Made by a program: the position numbers and the translations under genes. A stretch of 64,000 nucleotides of DNA, from positions 248,001-312,000 of the forward strand of contig NZ_JAUQOM010000002.1 in the NCBI RefSeq assembly GCF_030580935.1, in the 5' to 3' direction. Numbering within the stretch: the stretch's first letter is position 1; each line of letters starts with the position of its first letter. Shown here in pieces: positions 1 to 9,200 of this stretch. This stretch comes from Sphingobium cyanobacteriorum. Lineage in GTDB: Bacteria > Pseudomonadota > Alphaproteobacteria > Sphingomonadales > Sphingomonadaceae. Under the pieces are notes generated by a model that was given only the letters and a program-made list of their open reading frames with translations, was not told the origin of the DNA and did not search any database.

Positions 1-788
1 CCGCCTATCAGGTCGCGCCGTCCGCGCTGTGGGAACTGGGCGCCACGGTGGTCGCGGTCGGGGTGACGCCCAATGGCACCAACATCAATGACGGTTGCGG
101 ATCGACCGCGCCCTTGCTGCTCCAGGAAACCGTGGTGTCGGCGGGCGCGGACATCGGCATCGCGCTGGACGGGGACGCCGACCGGCTGATCGTGGTCGAT
201 GAACAGGGCCAGATCGTCGATGGCGACCAGATCATGGCGCTGATCGCGGCCAACTGGGCGCGCGAAGGCACGCTGCGCGGTGGCGGGCTGGTCGCGACGG
301 TCATGTCCAACCTGGGCCTCGAACGCTTCCTGTCGGCGCAGGGCATTGGCCTGGAACGCACGAAGGTCGGCGACCGCTATGTGCTGGAACGGATGCGCGA
401 GGGCGGTTTCAATGTCGGCGGCGAACAGTCGGGCCACATGATCCTGTCCGATTACGCCACCACCGGCGACGGCACGGTCGCGGCCTTGCAGGTGCTGGCC
501 GCGCTGGTCCGCTCCGGCAAGCCCGCCAGCGAGACGCTGCACCAGTTCGATCCGGTGCCGCAACTGCTCAAAAATGTCCGTTTCGCCGGCGGCAAGCCGT
601 TGGAGCATGACGATGTCAAGCGCGTGATCGCGCAGGCGGAGGCGGAGCTGACCGGCTCCGGCCGCCTCGTCATCCGTCCGTCCGGCACTGAACCTGTGAT
701 CCGGGTGATGGCCGAAGGCGACCGGGAGGATCAGGTGCGCGATGTGGTAGACCGCATCTGCGCGGCGGTGGAAAAGGCGGCGGCGTGA
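1..788 (+). CDS. glmM: Phosphoglucosamine mutase, C-terminal part (5' end outside window)
   Basis: Converts glucosamine-6-phosphate to glucosamine-1-phosphate in the cytoplasm, the step before UDP-GlcNAc for peptidoglycan and LPS. The reading frame is open from the window edge (frame 3), so only about the last 260 residues are present. Visible motifs are the metal-binding loop DGDADR, the sugar-binding loop GGEQSGH and the C-terminal phosphate-binding RPSGTEP, all in the order expected for the alpha-D-phosphohexomutase family. The GEQSGH form and the length from that loop to the end favour GlmM over phosphomannomutase. It ends at a TGA that overlaps the GTG start of the next frame. Confidence 0.95.
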   Translation, partial: AYQVAPSALWELGATVVAVGVTPNGTNINDGCGSTAPLLLQETVVSAGADIGIALDGDADRLIVVDEQGQIVDGDQIMALIAANWAREGTLRGGGLVATVMSNLGLERFLSAQGIGLERTKVGDRYVLERMREGGFNVGGEQSGHMILSDYATTGDGTVAALQVLAALVRSGKPASETLHQFDPVPQLLKNVRFAGGKPLEHDDVKRVIAQAEAELTGSGRLVIRPSGTEPVIRVMAEGDREDQVRDVVDRICAAVEKAAA

Positions 789-1399
789 GTGGGGAGTTCA
801 CTGAGTTGGCACGCGTCGAGATGTTGGCGCGCGAGCGCGAATATCTGCACCGGACCTTTTGGGTTTCCTTCAACATATGGGGTTTGTTGGTCGGGGCCGC
901 AATTTTGGGGCCATTTTTGAAGCCCGACCTGACCGACGTGGGCTGGCCGATCCTTATCGTACCTACATATGGTGCTGGGATAGCGTTGTTTGCTCATTAT
1001 CATCTTGCATCTGAAGCTAGGCGTATTCGCGGTGTTGCCGATGCATATAAAAAATTCCGTGATGTTTCATATGATGAGATGATCGCGCCTAGAGGGCGGT
1101 ATAAAAAAATTATATATCAGCTCAGTATTGCAAAAGTAGTTGCAAATGTCTTTCTCTATATTCTTTCTCCAGCATGTTTGTCATCTGCATTAATTCTTTC
1201 TGTACAGATATATGACAGATATGGCTTTTATTTCTCTTTTGAGATTTCGGGATTTGTCCGGGCTGTCGCTTATTTGATGGCGAGTTTTGCTCCGGTTGCT
1301 GGACTGTGGCTCTGCTGGCGTCGAACGATTGAAGCTATCAAAAGGAAAGAGGGCAGAGTGATGCCAGATATTCGGCAACAGACAGACAACCATGCTTGA
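785..1399 (+). CDS. AT-rich hypothetical membrane protein
   Basis: I do not recognise this 204-residue protein. The start is a GTG overlapping the glmM stop (GTGA). It has about four hydrophobic segments: residues 25-45 and 55-73 as a likely hairpin, then about 115-140 and 155-178. A charged region lies between the pairs, and the tail is basic and polar. Base composition is clearly lower in GC than both neighbours, especially from about 1010 to 1260, with AT-rich codons (aaa, ata, tat) that glmM and thiD avoid. It ends inside the start of the DUF1272 gene with an 8-base overlap. The overlaps suggest co-transcription; the composition suggests recent acquisition. No function can be assigned. 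Confidence 0.7.
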   Translation: MSGEFTELARVEMLAREREYLHRTFWVSFNIWGLLVGAAILGPFLKPDLTDVGWPILIVPTYGAGIALFAHYHLASEARRIRGVADAYKKFRDVSYDEMIAPRGRYKKIIYQLSIAKVVANVFLYILSPACLSSALILSVQIYDRYGFYFSFEISGFVRAVAYLMASFAPVAGLWLCWRRTIEAIKRKEGRVMPDIRQQTDNHA

Positions 1400-1616
1400 G
1401 ATGCGCCCCGATTGCGAACGCTGTGGCGTGGACCTGCCCGCTGATGCGCCAGGCGCGTTCATCTGTTCGTTCGAATGCACCTATTGCGCGCCCTGCGCTG
1501 AAGCGCTGGACGATCGCTGCCCCAATTGCGGCGGCGAACTGATGGATCGCCCGACCCGGACGGGCAAGGCGCTGGCGAACAATCCCGCCTCGACGGAGCG
1601 CAAGCACAAGGGATGA
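1392..1616 (+). CDS. DUF1272 zinc-ribbon-like small protein
   Basis: A 74-residue soluble protein of the DUF1272 family, function unknown. It contains several Cys-x-x-Cys pairs (CERC near residue 8, CTYC and CAPC near 30-37, CPNC near 44-47), as expected of a small zinc-binding fold. The family usually starts with LEMRPNCE; here MLEMRPDCE matches closely and supports the ATG at 1392. Its TGA overlaps the thiD ATG (ATGA), so the two are probably translated together, although no link to thiamine synthesis is known. Confidence 0.85.
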   Translation: MLEMRPDCERCGVDLPADAPGAFICSFECTYCAPCAEALDDRCPNCGGELMDRPTRTGKALANNPASTERKHKG

Positions 1617-2491
1617 CGGCGCGCATCCTCATCATCGCCGGTTCCGACAGCGGGGGCGGCGCGGGCATCCAGGCGGACATCAAGACCGTGACGATGCTGA
1701 GCGGCCATGCCATGACCGCGATCACCGCGATCACGGCGCAGAACACGCTGGGCGTGCAGGCCGTCCATCCGGTGCCCACCGACATGGTGCTGGCCCAGAT
1801 GGAAAGCTGCATCACCGACATCGGCGTGGACGCGGTGAAGATCGGCATGATCGGCAGCGCGGAAACGGCGAATGCTGTCGCTGATCGTCTCTCGCCGGCG
1901 ATCCCCATTATATTCGACCCCGTCATGGTCGCGACCAGCGGGTCACTGCTGGCGGACGCAGCGACCATCGCCGCGTTCGAAAGGCTGATGCAGGTCGCCA
2001 CGGTCATCACCCCCAATGTCCCGGAATTGCAGGCGCTGACCGGCATGGCGATTGCCGATCTGGACGGCCTGGAACAAGCGGCGCAGGCGTTGCGGGCGCG
2101 GACCGGGGCCGTCATCGTCGCCAAGGGCGGCCATCTGCCGCAGCAGGCCACGGATGATCGCCCCCTGATCCATGATCTGCTGATCGATGAGGATATGGTC
2201 GCCGACTATTCCGTCGAACGGATCGAGACCCGGCATAGCCATGGCACCGGCTGTACCCTGGCCAGCGCGATCGCCACCGGGCTGGGCGGTGGCCTGTCGC
2301 TGGCCGACGCGGTGGATCGGGCGGAAGCGTTCGTCGCTGCTGCGCTGGCCGCCGCGCCGGGGCTGGGCCAGGGGCATGGGCCGATGGGCCATGCGCTGGG
2401 CCTGACGCCCTTCTATCATCTGCTGGCGGCGCGCGATCCGGCCGGATGGGACGCGGCGGCCTTCGCCGCGCGCTACGCCGATCATGCCTGA
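1613..2491 (+). CDS. thiD: Hydroxymethylpyrimidine/phosphomethylpyrimidine kinase
   Basis: Phosphorylates HMP and then HMP-P to HMP-PP for thiamine biosynthesis. The 292-residue product starts with the ribokinase-fold signature ([18 protein letters not shown], residues 6-23) and carries the C-terminal [12 protein letters not shown] motif with its anion hole and catalytic region near residue 213. I chose ATG 1613 because it follows an AAGGG ribosome site, overlaps the previous stop and puts the first strand at residue 4, as in the family; the longer open frame starting at 1526 lies inside DUF1272. It overlaps rnhB by 8 bases. Confidence 0.95.
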   Translation: MTARILIIAGSDSGGGAGIQADIKTVTMLSGHAMTAITAITAQNTLGVQAVHPVPTDMVLAQMESCITDIGVDAVKIGMIGSAETANAVADRLSPAIPIIFDPVMVATSGSLLADAATIAAFERLMQVATVITPNVPELQALTGMAIADLDGLEQAAQALRARTGAVIVAKGGHLPQQATDDRPLIHDLLIDEDMVADYSVERIETRHSHGTGCTLASAIATGLGGGLSLADAVDRAEAFVAAALAAAPGLGQGHGPMGHALGLTPFYHLLAARDPAGWDAAAFAARYADHA

Positions 2492-3083
2492 CTTCGCTTA
2501 CGAATCCCGCCATCACCCCGGCCTGGTCGCGGGCGTGGACGAGGCGGGGCGTGGTCCATTGGCGGGGCCGGTGGTCGCCGCCGCCGTCATCCTGCGGGCG
2601 GAGGATTGTCCCGAAGGACTTAACGATTCCAAGCAACTGACGGCAAAACGCCGCGCCGCGCTGGAGGTCGAGATCAAAGCGCGGGCGCTTTGCTGGGGCG
2701 TGGGCATCGCCAGTGTCGAGGAGATCGACCAGATCAACATCCTCTGGGCGACGATGCTGGCCATGACCCGCGCAGTCGAGGCGCTCAGCCACGACTGCGT
2801 GCATGTGCTGGTGGACGGGAACCGCTGCCCGGCATGGCGCTGGCCTTCGACCGCGATCGTGGAGGGCGATGCCAAATGCCTGTCGATCGCGGCCGCCTCC
2901 ATCATCGCCAAGGAAACGCGCGACCGGATGATGATCGCGGCGGCGGTCGACCATCCCCAATATGGCTGGGACACGAACAAGGGCTATGGCAGCGCCCGGC
3001 ATCTCGCCGCGCTGCGCGAACATGGCCCGACCCCGCTGCACCGCCGCAGTTTCGCTCCCGTCGCGCAACTGACCCTGCTCTGA
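2484..3083 (+). CDS. rnhB: Ribonuclease HII
   Basis: Cleaves the RNA strand of RNA-DNA hybrids and starts removal of single ribonucleotides from genomic DNA. The 199-residue protein has the type 2 RNase H signature [20 protein letters not shown] at residues 13-32, with the acidic pair DE, then DSKQLT near residue 50 and the conserved VDG and AKETRDRMM regions that supply further catalytic acids. The length is normal. The start lies within the end of thiD. It converges on the DUF2147 gene, with 15 bases between the two stop codons. Confidence 0.96.
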   Translation: MPDFAYESRHHPGLVAGVDEAGRGPLAGPVVAAAVILRAEDCPEGLNDSKQLTAKRRAALEVEIKARALCWGVGIASVEEIDQINILWATMLAMTRAVEALSHDCVHVLVDGNRCPAWRWPSTAIVEGDAKCLSIAAASIIAKETRDRMMIAAAVDHPQYGWDTNKGYGSARHLAALREHGPTPLHRRSFAPVAQLTLL

Positions 3084-3098
3084 CGCGCGGGCAATGTC

Positions 3099-3512
3099 CT
3101 ATCGCATCGGCGTCCAGGTCTGGGTCTTGCAGAAGATGGCGATGCAACCCTGCACCTTCAGCGTGCCATTGCCGTTGCGGCTGACCTTCGACGCATAGCT
3201 TTTGCCGCTTTCTGGATCGTAGATCGTGCCTTTCCAGATGTCGCCGGCATCCTCGAAGCCGGTGAGCAGGGCCAGGCCCACCAGCGGCTTTGACCGCAAT
3301 GCGGGATCGGGATTCTTGATGTCGGTCTGGGGCCGGCCGGGGGTGGGCTTCACGATCTTTTCGATCCGGCCGCACAATTGCCTGCCGCAAGGCGCGATCT
3401 GGACGATCGCCTTGCCATCCACGGTGGCCCAGCGGCCGGTGACAGGCTGTGCCGCCTGCGCGGGGGACGCGATGACAGCCAGGGTGAAGAGGGCCATTGC
3501 GACTGATTTCAT
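3099..3512 (-). CDS. DUF2147 family exported protein
   Basis: A 137-residue secreted protein of the DUF2147 family, function unknown. A signal peptide is evident: a lysine, a hydrophobic core (VAMALFTLAVIA) and a cleavage site near AQA-A at about residue 20. The mature part has the family pattern GRWATVDGKAIVQI, then CG/LCGRI, PLVGLALL and G-x-I-Y-DPE-G-K-Y. ATG 3512 is preferred over the GTG at 3521 because AAGGAG lies 8 bases upstream of it. Four cysteines in the mature part could form disulfides in the periplasm. Confidence 0.88.
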   Translation of the reverse strand: MKSVAMALFTLAVIASPAQAAQPVTGRWATVDGKAIVQIAPCGRQLCGRIEKIVKPTPGRPQTDIKNPDPALRSKPLVGLALLTGFEDAGDIWKGTIYDPESGKSYASKVSRNGNGTLKVQGCIAIFCKTQTWTPMR

Positions 3513-3552
3513 GCGATCCACTCCTTGTCTTTGACGCGGAGATAGGGCCGGA

Positions 3553-3593
3553 AAACAGCGCCCGCCACCGCCTTTTTGCAGGCGGGGCGGGCG
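3553..3593 (-). terminator. Intrinsic terminator after tadC
   Basis: A long GC stem (roughly 3559-3593, arms pairing GCCCGCC with GGCGGGC) is followed on the minus strand by GCTGTTTTCC. It lies just downstream of the tadC stop and upstream of the DUF2147 gene, so it probably ends the tadB-tadC transcript. Confidence 0.6.
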
Positions 3594-3639
3594 TGTCAGG
3601 GGCGACGTTACGGCAACGCCTGCCCCGCTCTCCGATTTT

Positions 3640-4629
3640 TTAGAAGGCAGTGCTGATCGAACAGGCCGCCGGACCCAGAATGACGACGAACAGGGTCGGC
3701 AGGATGAAGAGAATCAGCGGTACGGTCATGATCGCGGGCAGACGCGCGGCCTTTTCCTCGGCGCGCATCATGCGTTCATGGCGGAACTCGGCGGACAGCA
3801 CACGCAGGGCTGACGCGAGCGGGGTGCCATATTTTTCGGTCTGGATCATGGTTGTCACCACGCCTTTGACCGCATCCAGCTTCACGCGCGTCGCCAGATT
3901 TTCAAACGCCATGCGGCGCTCGGTCAGGAAGCTCAGCTCGATTGCGGTCAACTGGAACTCGTCGCCCAGTTCAGGATAGGCCTTGCCCAGTTCGCGGGCG
4001 CAGCGATTGAAGGCGGCATCGACGGTCAGGCCTGCTTCGGCGCAGATCACCAGCAGGTCGAGCGCGTCGGGCAGCCCCTTGCGGATCGCGGCGGCGCGCT
4101 TCTGCACCTTGTTGTCGATATAGATGTCGGGCGCCTTGTAGGCGAGCAGCAACGCGACCGCGAAGGCGAAGAAGCGCTTTATCGGTCCCCATTCGGGTTC
4201 GATGCCCACGCCATAGAGCAGGATCGCGGCCAGGCCGCCGATCACGATCGGCAGGATCATCCGGCCGAAGATGACGGCGACGGCCCAGTCCTTGGACCGG
4301 ATGCCGGCCTGTGCCAGGCGGATCTGCGCGTCCTTGAGCTGGTCGTCCTGCAAGACCTTCAGGCTCGACAGGAAGGACCGCATATTGTCGGTCGTCTGGT
4401 TCTTGCGGACCAGGCTGGCGCGGCGCTTGGCGGTGGAAGCGGTTATGCCCGCCTTCAACTGTTCGCGCCGTTCGTTCAGCGCCTTGACGCGCTTGGCCAT
4501 GGGATCGCGCACGGTCATGACCGCGTAGAGCGCGAACAGCATGGCCAGCGTCGCCAGCGCGGCCAGCAGCGTGCCGAAATCGGTTGCGCTCAGGCCGAAC
4601 AGGGTGCCGGCGGGGGTAGGGGCGTCCAT
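3640..4629 (-). CDS. tadC: Tad pilus inner-membrane protein TadC (type II secretion F family)
   Basis: One of the two inner-membrane platform proteins of the Tad/Flp pilus. It should sit in the membrane with TadB and couple to the CpaF motor. The 329-residue product has an N-terminal membrane segment (about residues 15-35), two hydrophobic stretches near 125-165 and the T2SSF domain beginning near LPDALDLLVICAEAGL (about residue 185), with a final membrane segment ending in a long hydrophobic tail. ATG 4629 puts the first membrane helix at the usual position. It follows tadB with a 19-base gap. Confidence 0.93.
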   Translation of the reverse strand: MDAPTPAGTLFGLSATDFGTLLAALATLAMLFALYAVMTVRDPMAKRVKALNERREQLKAGITASTAKRRASLVRKNQTTDNMRSFLSSLKVLQDDQLKDAQIRLAQAGIRSKDWAVAVIFGRMILPIVIGGLAAILLYGVGIEPEWGPIKRFFAFAVALLLAYKAPDIYIDNKVQKRAAAIRKGLPDALDLLVICAEAGLTVDAAFNRCARELGKAYPELGDEFQLTAIELSFLTERRMAFENLATRVKLDAVKGVVTTMIQTEKYGTPLASALRVLSAEFRHERMMRAEEKAARLPAIMTVPLILFILPTLFVVILGPAACSISTAF

Positions 4630-4648
4630 TGTCTTTCTCGCTCCCTCG

Positions 4649-5647
4649 TCAGATTTCGAAATTGACCATCTGGGCCATGATGAAGGCGCCGATGGCCATC
4701 CAGCACATGCCGCCAATGCCGATCACCTGCATCAGCGAAAGCCCGAAAATACCCGCCGGATCGGGGGTGAAGAAGGGGCTCATATAATTGAAATTGATGT
4801 AACAGATCATGCCGAACACCAGAAAAGGCAGCGCGCCGATGATATAGGCGGACGCCTTGGATTCCGATGACATGGCGCGGATCTTGAGCTTCATTTGCGC
4901 GCGCTGGCGCAGCACGGTGGCAAGATTTTGCAGCGTTTCGGCCAGGTTGCCGCCGGTTTCGCGCTGGATCGCCAGCGTGATGACGAAAAACTGGAATTCA
5001 GGCGTGCCCAGTCGATCGGCGGTTTCCTGCAACGCCTGCTCCATCGTCCGGCCGATCTTGATGCGTTCGGTGATGAGCTTGAATTCCTCACCCACTGGCC
5101 CTGGAATTTCGCTCGACACGATGCCCAGCGTTTCGGCGATCGGCAGGCCCGACCGCAGGCCGCGGGTCAGCAGTTCGAGCGCATCAGGGAATTTGGCGTT
5201 GAAACGGTTGATCCGTCCCTTGATCAGGCGACTGACCCACCAGTGCGGCAGGCCAAGACCGGCAGCCAGGCCGACCATCATCGCGAAGAGGAAGGGAAAG
5301 CCGCGCAGCGCCAGAAAAGCCGTGATCAACAGGAACAGGACGGCGCTGGCCGTCATATACTGGCTCAGCGTCCACTTCTTGCCGGTCATGCGCAGGCGCT
5401 TGGTCAGATTTTCCGGGTTGGGAATCAACGACACCAGCATCTTGGCTTCGACGCCGGCGGAGCGATTGGAGATGGCCTTGCGCATCCGCGCTTCCAGCAG
5501 CGCTTCGGCCGAATCGCTGTGTCGGCCACGGATCAGCGCGATACGGCGCTTGCGCGCCTTTTCCGGCGACGGACCGGCAAAGGCGATCACGACGAGGCCC
5601 ACAAGGGTCGCCATCAGCACCGTTATCAGGATGAAATTGCCGTCCAT
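4649..5647 (-). CDS. tadB: Tad pilus inner-membrane protein TadB (type II secretion F family)
   Basis: The partner platform protein of TadC. The 332-residue product has an N-terminal membrane helix (residues 5-24), a basic cytoplasmic region rich in Arg and Lys (about 30-85), two helices near 95-135 and the T2SSF domain with FPDALELLTRGLRSGLPIAETL near residue 150, then two C-terminal helices. Length and layout are typical. It is separated from cpaE by only 56 bases, which hold a terminator and no cpaF gene, so its motor ATPase must be supplied from elsewhere. Confidence 0.93.
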   Translation of the reverse strand: MDGNFILITVLMATLVGLVVIAFAGPSPEKARKRRIALIRGRHSDSAEALLEARMRKAISNRSAGVEAKMLVSLIPNPENLTKRLRMTGKKWTLSQYMTASAVLFLLITAFLALRGFPFLFAMMVGLAAGLGLPHWWVSRLIKGRINRFNAKFPDALELLTRGLRSGLPIAETLGIVSSEIPGPVGEEFKLITERIKIGRTMEQALQETADRLGTPEFQFFVITLAIQRETGGNLAETLQNLATVLRQRAQMKLKIRAMSSESKASAYIIGALPFLVFGMICYINFNYMSPFFTPDPAGIFGLSLMQVIGIGGMCWMAIGAFIMAQMVNFEI

Positions 5648-5662
5648 CGTGTCGCCCGTTTC

Positions 5663-5697
5663 CTAAAAGAAGCCCCGCGCCGCCAGTCCGGCGGCGC
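5663..5697 (-). terminator. Intrinsic terminator between cpaE and tadB
   Basis: A perfect 8-base-pair stem (GCGCCGCC at 5677-5684 with GGCGGCGC at 5690-5697, loop of 5) is followed on the minus strand by GGGGCTTCTTTT. It splits the cpa genes from tadB-tadC at the place where cpaF normally sits. Confidence 0.65.
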
Positions 5698-5703
5698 GCG
5701 CCG

Positions 5704-6993
5704 TCAATCTTCCTGCGCCACCTTGTCCTTGCGGCGCGACGGGATCATCGACCTGAAATCGATCTTGCCCAGCAGGGATTCGCCCTTCTTGCCAGCAGCC
5801 TTGACCGTGACCGGGGCATCTTCCGTTTCGGCGGCGCCCAGCACTTCGTTCAGCAAAGCGGTGCAGGCTGCGCCTATCTTGCTGCCCTTGGCGGTTTCGG
5901 CCAGCGTCTTGCCCAGCTTCGCCGCCTGCGCCGCGATGCGCAGGTCGAACGGGATCAGCACATCGACCTTGCGTTCGATCGACTGTTCGAAATCCTTGCG
6001 GCTGATTTCCGGCGATCCGGGATGGACGCGGTTGGCGACCACCAGAACCCGGCTTTGCGGCGCATTGCTTTTCAGCCAGGACAGGATGCGGATCGTGTCG
6101 CGGGCCGACGCCAGCGTCAGTTCCGTCACCACCAGCGTCACATTAACGTCCGTCGCCAGATGCGGATGCTGGATCAGCATGTTGCGTGGCAGGTCGATAA
6201 CGCTGCATTCGAAGGCGAGGCGGAATTCCTCCAGCAACTGGTAGAAGGCGCCGCCATCGGTCATCATCGGCTGGCTGATCGGCGCTTCGGCCGACAGGAT
6301 CGCCAGCGTGTCGCTGGCCCGCACCATCGCGCGTTCGATGAAGAGGCCGTCGATACGGCTGGGATTTTCGATTGCGTCGGTCAGGCCGCGGCCCGGTTCC
6401 AGGTCCATCGCCAGCGCATTGGTGCCGAAATGCACATCGAGGTCGAGCAGGGCGGTCGGCCGCTTCTTCTTTTCCGACAGCATCCAGGCAAGCGAGGTCG
6501 CGATGCTGGATGCGCCCACGCCGCCACGGGTGCCGATGACCGCGATGGTGCAATGGGGACGTTCCGGTCCGGCGTCGCGCGGCGCCATGAACACGGCCTG
6601 CGCCTGCGCCAGTGCGTCGCGTAGCTGGTCCGCGCCAAAGGGCTTGAGCAGATAGTCCTGGATGCCGCTGGCGACGAGATCGCGATAGAGGCGCACGTCA
6701 TTAACCTGTCCCGCCGCGATGACGACGGTGCCCGGCTCGCACACTTCGGCCAGGCTGTTGATGTCGTTCAGCGGATCGCCGCTTTCGGACATGTCGACGA
6801 ACAGGATTTGCGGCGACGCGGTGATCGACAGGCTCTGGACCGCATTGCGCATCCCGCCCTTGTGCACCTTCTCCGGCGCCCAACCCAGTTCGGCGCACAC
6901 GGCGCGCAGCATGTCGAAGCTGTGATCGTCGCAGACGAAGGCGTGGAAGGGATCGCGCTGCCCGGCCATGCCGGGTTTCCAGGGTGCGTTCAT
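5704..6993 (-). CDS. cpaE: Tad pilus assembly ATPase CpaE/TadZ
   Basis: A localisation factor for the Tad pilus machine in the MinD/ParA-like family. The 429-residue product has an atypical receiver-like domain (about residues 15-140) followed by a P-loop ATPase domain with the deviant Walker A GTRGGVGASSIA near residue 155 and the LDLDVHFG Walker region near 183. The C-terminal 40 residues are basic and look disordered. The stop of cpaD precedes its start by two bases, so they are co-translated. The expected next gene, cpaF, is missing. Confidence 0.94.
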   Translation of the reverse strand: MNAPWKPGMAGQRDPFHAFVCDDHSFDMLRAVCAELGWAPEKVHKGGMRNAVQSLSITASPQILFVDMSESGDPLNDINSLAEVCEPGTVVIAAGQVNDVRLYRDLVASGIQDYLLKPFGADQLRDALAQAQAVFMAPRDAGPERPHCTIAVIGTRGGVGASSIATSLAWMLSEKKKRPTALLDLDVHFGTNALAMDLEPGRGLTDAIENPSRIDGLFIERAMVRASDTLAILSAEAPISQPMMTDGGAFYQLLEEFRLAFECSVIDLPRNMLIQHPHLATDVNVTLVVTELTLASARDTIRILSWLKSNAPQSRVLVVANRVHPGSPEISRKDFEQSIERKVDVLIPFDLRIAAQAAKLGKTLAETAKGSKIGAACTALLNEVLGAAETEDAPVTVKAAGKKGESLLGKIDFRSMIPSRRKDKVAQED

Positions 6994-6994
6994 C

Positions 6995-7657
6995 TTATTG
7001 GCCTCCTGCCTTCAACTGCTTGAGATCGCCCGCGCCCGTTGGCGCCTTGTCACGATAGGTGGAAATGGCGCGGTTGGACGTGGCCGTGCGCAGGCCGCTG
7101 TCGGTGCCCTGACCACGGACCAGATCCTCTGGATTGGCGACCATCGCTGCCCAGTTGCTGTTGACGCCGCAGCCGAAATTCGACGTGGTCGCCAGATTCA
7201 TGTTGGTTTCCTGCGTCTGGCGCCAGTCCGGGCAGCCAGGCACGCTGGCGGTGGCGCGGCGCACGATCAGGCGGACGCTGCCCGCCGGGGCGGCGCCGGC
7301 GACGGCGGAACTGTCCTCTGCGACCAGCAGGCCGTGGCGCGCCACGATGTCGGCCACATCTTCACGCAGCGCCGGGCTGTAATAGCCGCTGTCGGTGACG
7401 ATCGCGACCTGATCGCCATAGCCAAGGCCGATCGAGGCGAACCAGTCGTTGAGCCGCCCGGCTTCATAGGTGGGCAGGCTGCCACCGGACCCGGCCTGCA
7501 CGTCGAACGTATAGGCAGCGTAGCTGACGACCGGCTGGAACACCGAATCGACGCTGCGGTTGGCGCGATCACGGGCATGGGCGATCATCGGCGTCGCGAC
7601 GATGGCCAGGGCGGCGATGGCCTTGATGACGAGACGGGGAGGCATAGGGGAGGTCAT
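6995..7657 (-). CDS. cpaD: Tad pilus assembly protein CpaD
   Basis: A pilotin-like periplasmic protein that helps the CpaC secretin insert in the outer membrane. The 220-residue product has a signal peptide (VIKAIAALAIVATPMIAHA, residues 10-28) and a CpaD-family body ending with the typical region NFGCGVNSNWAAMVANPEDLV. That motif has the conserved cysteine, which pairs with the one in the PGCPDW motif upstream in the family. No clear lipobox cysteine is seen, unlike many CpaD proteins. It is 15 bases from cpaC. Confidence 0.88.
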   Translation of the reverse strand: MTSPMPPRLVIKAIAALAIVATPMIAHARDRANRSVDSVFQPVVSYAAYTFDVQAGSGGSLPTYEAGRLNDWFASIGLGYGDQVAIVTDSGYYSPALREDVADIVARHGLLVAEDSSAVAGAAPAGSVRLIVRRATASVPGCPDWRQTQETNMNLATTSNFGCGVNSNWAAMVANPEDLVRGQGTDSGLRTATSNRAISTYRDKAPTGAGDLKQLKAGGQ

Positions 7658-7672
7658 GTCGTGGTCCTTCCG

Positions 7673-9199
7673 TCAGAAGCTGAAGCCGGGGGCGGCGGCG
7701 CCGGGCTTGCCCGGCTTGTTGTCGCTGCGCACGGTGGCGGCCTGCGGGCCGACCGGCACCGGAGATCCCGGCGCCCTGGTCGGTCCATGACCGCGCGCAC
7801 CGCTGATTCCTTCGCTTTCCTGTTGCAGCAGCAGTCCCTGCACCTGCGTGGCGTTGCGATAGCCATCGGTAGGCAGACGCACATCGGATGCATTCATCGG
7901 CTTGGCCAGATAGGGGGTGACGACGATCACCAGTTCGGTTTCCGAACGCTGGAACTGCCGCGACTTGAACAGGCTGCCCAGGATCGGGATGTCGCCCAGG
8001 CCCGGCACCTTGTTGATGCCGTTGCTGGTTTCGTTGTTCAGCAGGCCGGCGATCATGAATGCCTGGCCCGATCCCAGTTCGACCGTCGTTTCCGCCGTGC
8101 GGCTCTTGAGCGCGGGCACGCTGGCGTTCAGCGTGAAATCGAGGCTGGACACGGTCGGGCGGACACGCAGCGAGATGCGACCATCGGCCAGCACCGTCGG
8201 GGTGAAGGCCAGTTGCACGCCATATTGCTTGAACTCGATGCTGTTGCCCTGCGTGCCGTTGCTGACCGTATAGGGATATTCGCCACCCGCCAGGAAGCTG
8301 GCGGTTTCACCCGACAGCGCGGTCAGGTTGGGCTGCGCCAGGGTGGTGGCCAGACCGCTCGATTCGGCCAGGTCCAGTGCGCCGGCAATGTCGATGCCCA
8401 ATATCTTGGCCACGCCGCCCAGGCTATATACGCCGTCGAACGCGCTGTTGAAGGTCCAGTAGCTGGGCGTGCCGGTCACGGTGGAGGTGCCGTTGGAGTT
8501 GACCGTCGCGGTCGTTTCGCCGCGCGTATAGGTCGCGAAGTTGCGCGTTCCGCCACCTACGAAGCCGGCCGAACCGCCGGTGCGATCGACCGATGCGAAA
8601 TTGGTGCCGATCTTGTGGCCGATATCCTTGCTGACTTCGGCGATCTTGACCTGGAGCATCACCTGCAAGGGCGTTGCCATGCGCAGCCGGCTAACCACGG
8701 TCACGTCCTTGCCGACGAAGGCCTGGGTCAGGCGTTCCGCTTCGGCCGCGTCCTCCGGGGCCTGGATCGTGCCGGTCAGCAGCACCATGCCGTTCATCTT
8801 GTTGACCGCGATCTCTGCGCCCGGCATCGCCAGATGGAGCATATCGTCGATGCTGGTCAGGTTGTTGCCGACCCGCACCGTGCCTGAAAACAGGACCTTG
8901 CCGTTGGGCGCGGTGGCAAAGACGGTGGTTTCACCGGCCTTCTTGGCGATCAGGTAAAGCTGGTTCTGCGACCGGACATGAACGTCGACCACATCGGGAT
9001 CGCCGATCACCACGTCCGACATCTTCGCACCCAGGTTGACGACCCGGCTGCCGCCCACCGACATCAGGATCGCATTGTCCTGGGTGCTTGATGGTGCCGC
9101 GTTAACAGCGGTGGCGGGGGCCGCGATGGCCGCGACCGCCAGGCCCAGCGCGATCGCCGGAGCGGCGATGCGCGGGGTGCGATTGTGCAAGCTCTTCAT
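7673..9199 (-). CDS. cpaC: Tad pilus outer-membrane secretin CpaC/RcpA
   Basis: Forms the outer-membrane channel for the Tad pilus. The 508-residue product has a signal peptide (to about residue 35), the N-terminal pilus/flagellar chaperone-like N domain (GGSRVVNLGAKMSDVVIGDP, about 48-67), a BON-type segment near 120-160 and the secretin domain, with VPGLGDIPILGSLFKS near residue 400 and the closing ELVIVVTPYL. After residue 440 it has a proline- and glycine-rich tail. It sits one base from cpaB in the usual cpaBCDE order. Confidence 0.94.
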   Translation of the reverse strand: MKSLHNRTPRIAAPAIALGLAVAAIAAPATAVNAAPSSTQDNAILMSVGGSRVVNLGAKMSDVVIGDPDVVDVHVRSQNQLYLIAKKAGETTVFATAPNGKVLFSGTVRVGNNLTSIDDMLHLAMPGAEIAVNKMNGMVLLTGTIQAPEDAAEAERLTQAFVGKDVTVVSRLRMATPLQVMLQVKIAEVSKDIGHKIGTNFASVDRTGGSAGFVGGGTRNFATYTRGETTATVNSNGTSTVTGTPSYWTFNSAFDGVYSLGGVAKILGIDIAGALDLAESSGLATTLAQPNLTALSGETASFLAGGEYPYTVSNGTQGNSIEFKQYGVQLAFTPTVLADGRISLRVRPTVSSLDFTLNASVPALKSRTAETTVELGSGQAFMIAGLLNNETSNGINKVPGLGDIPILGSLFKSRQFQRSETELVIVVTPYLAKPMNASDVRLPTDGYRNATQVQGLLLQQESEGISGARGHGPTRAPGSPVPVGPQAATVRSDNKPGKPGAAAPGFSF

Positions 9200-9200
9200 C

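Noticed and set aside
6968..8887. A 639-codon plus-strand frame
   Set aside because: Antisense shadow of cpaD and cpaC. Very His-, Arg- and Gly-rich; the secretin on the other strand is unmistakable.
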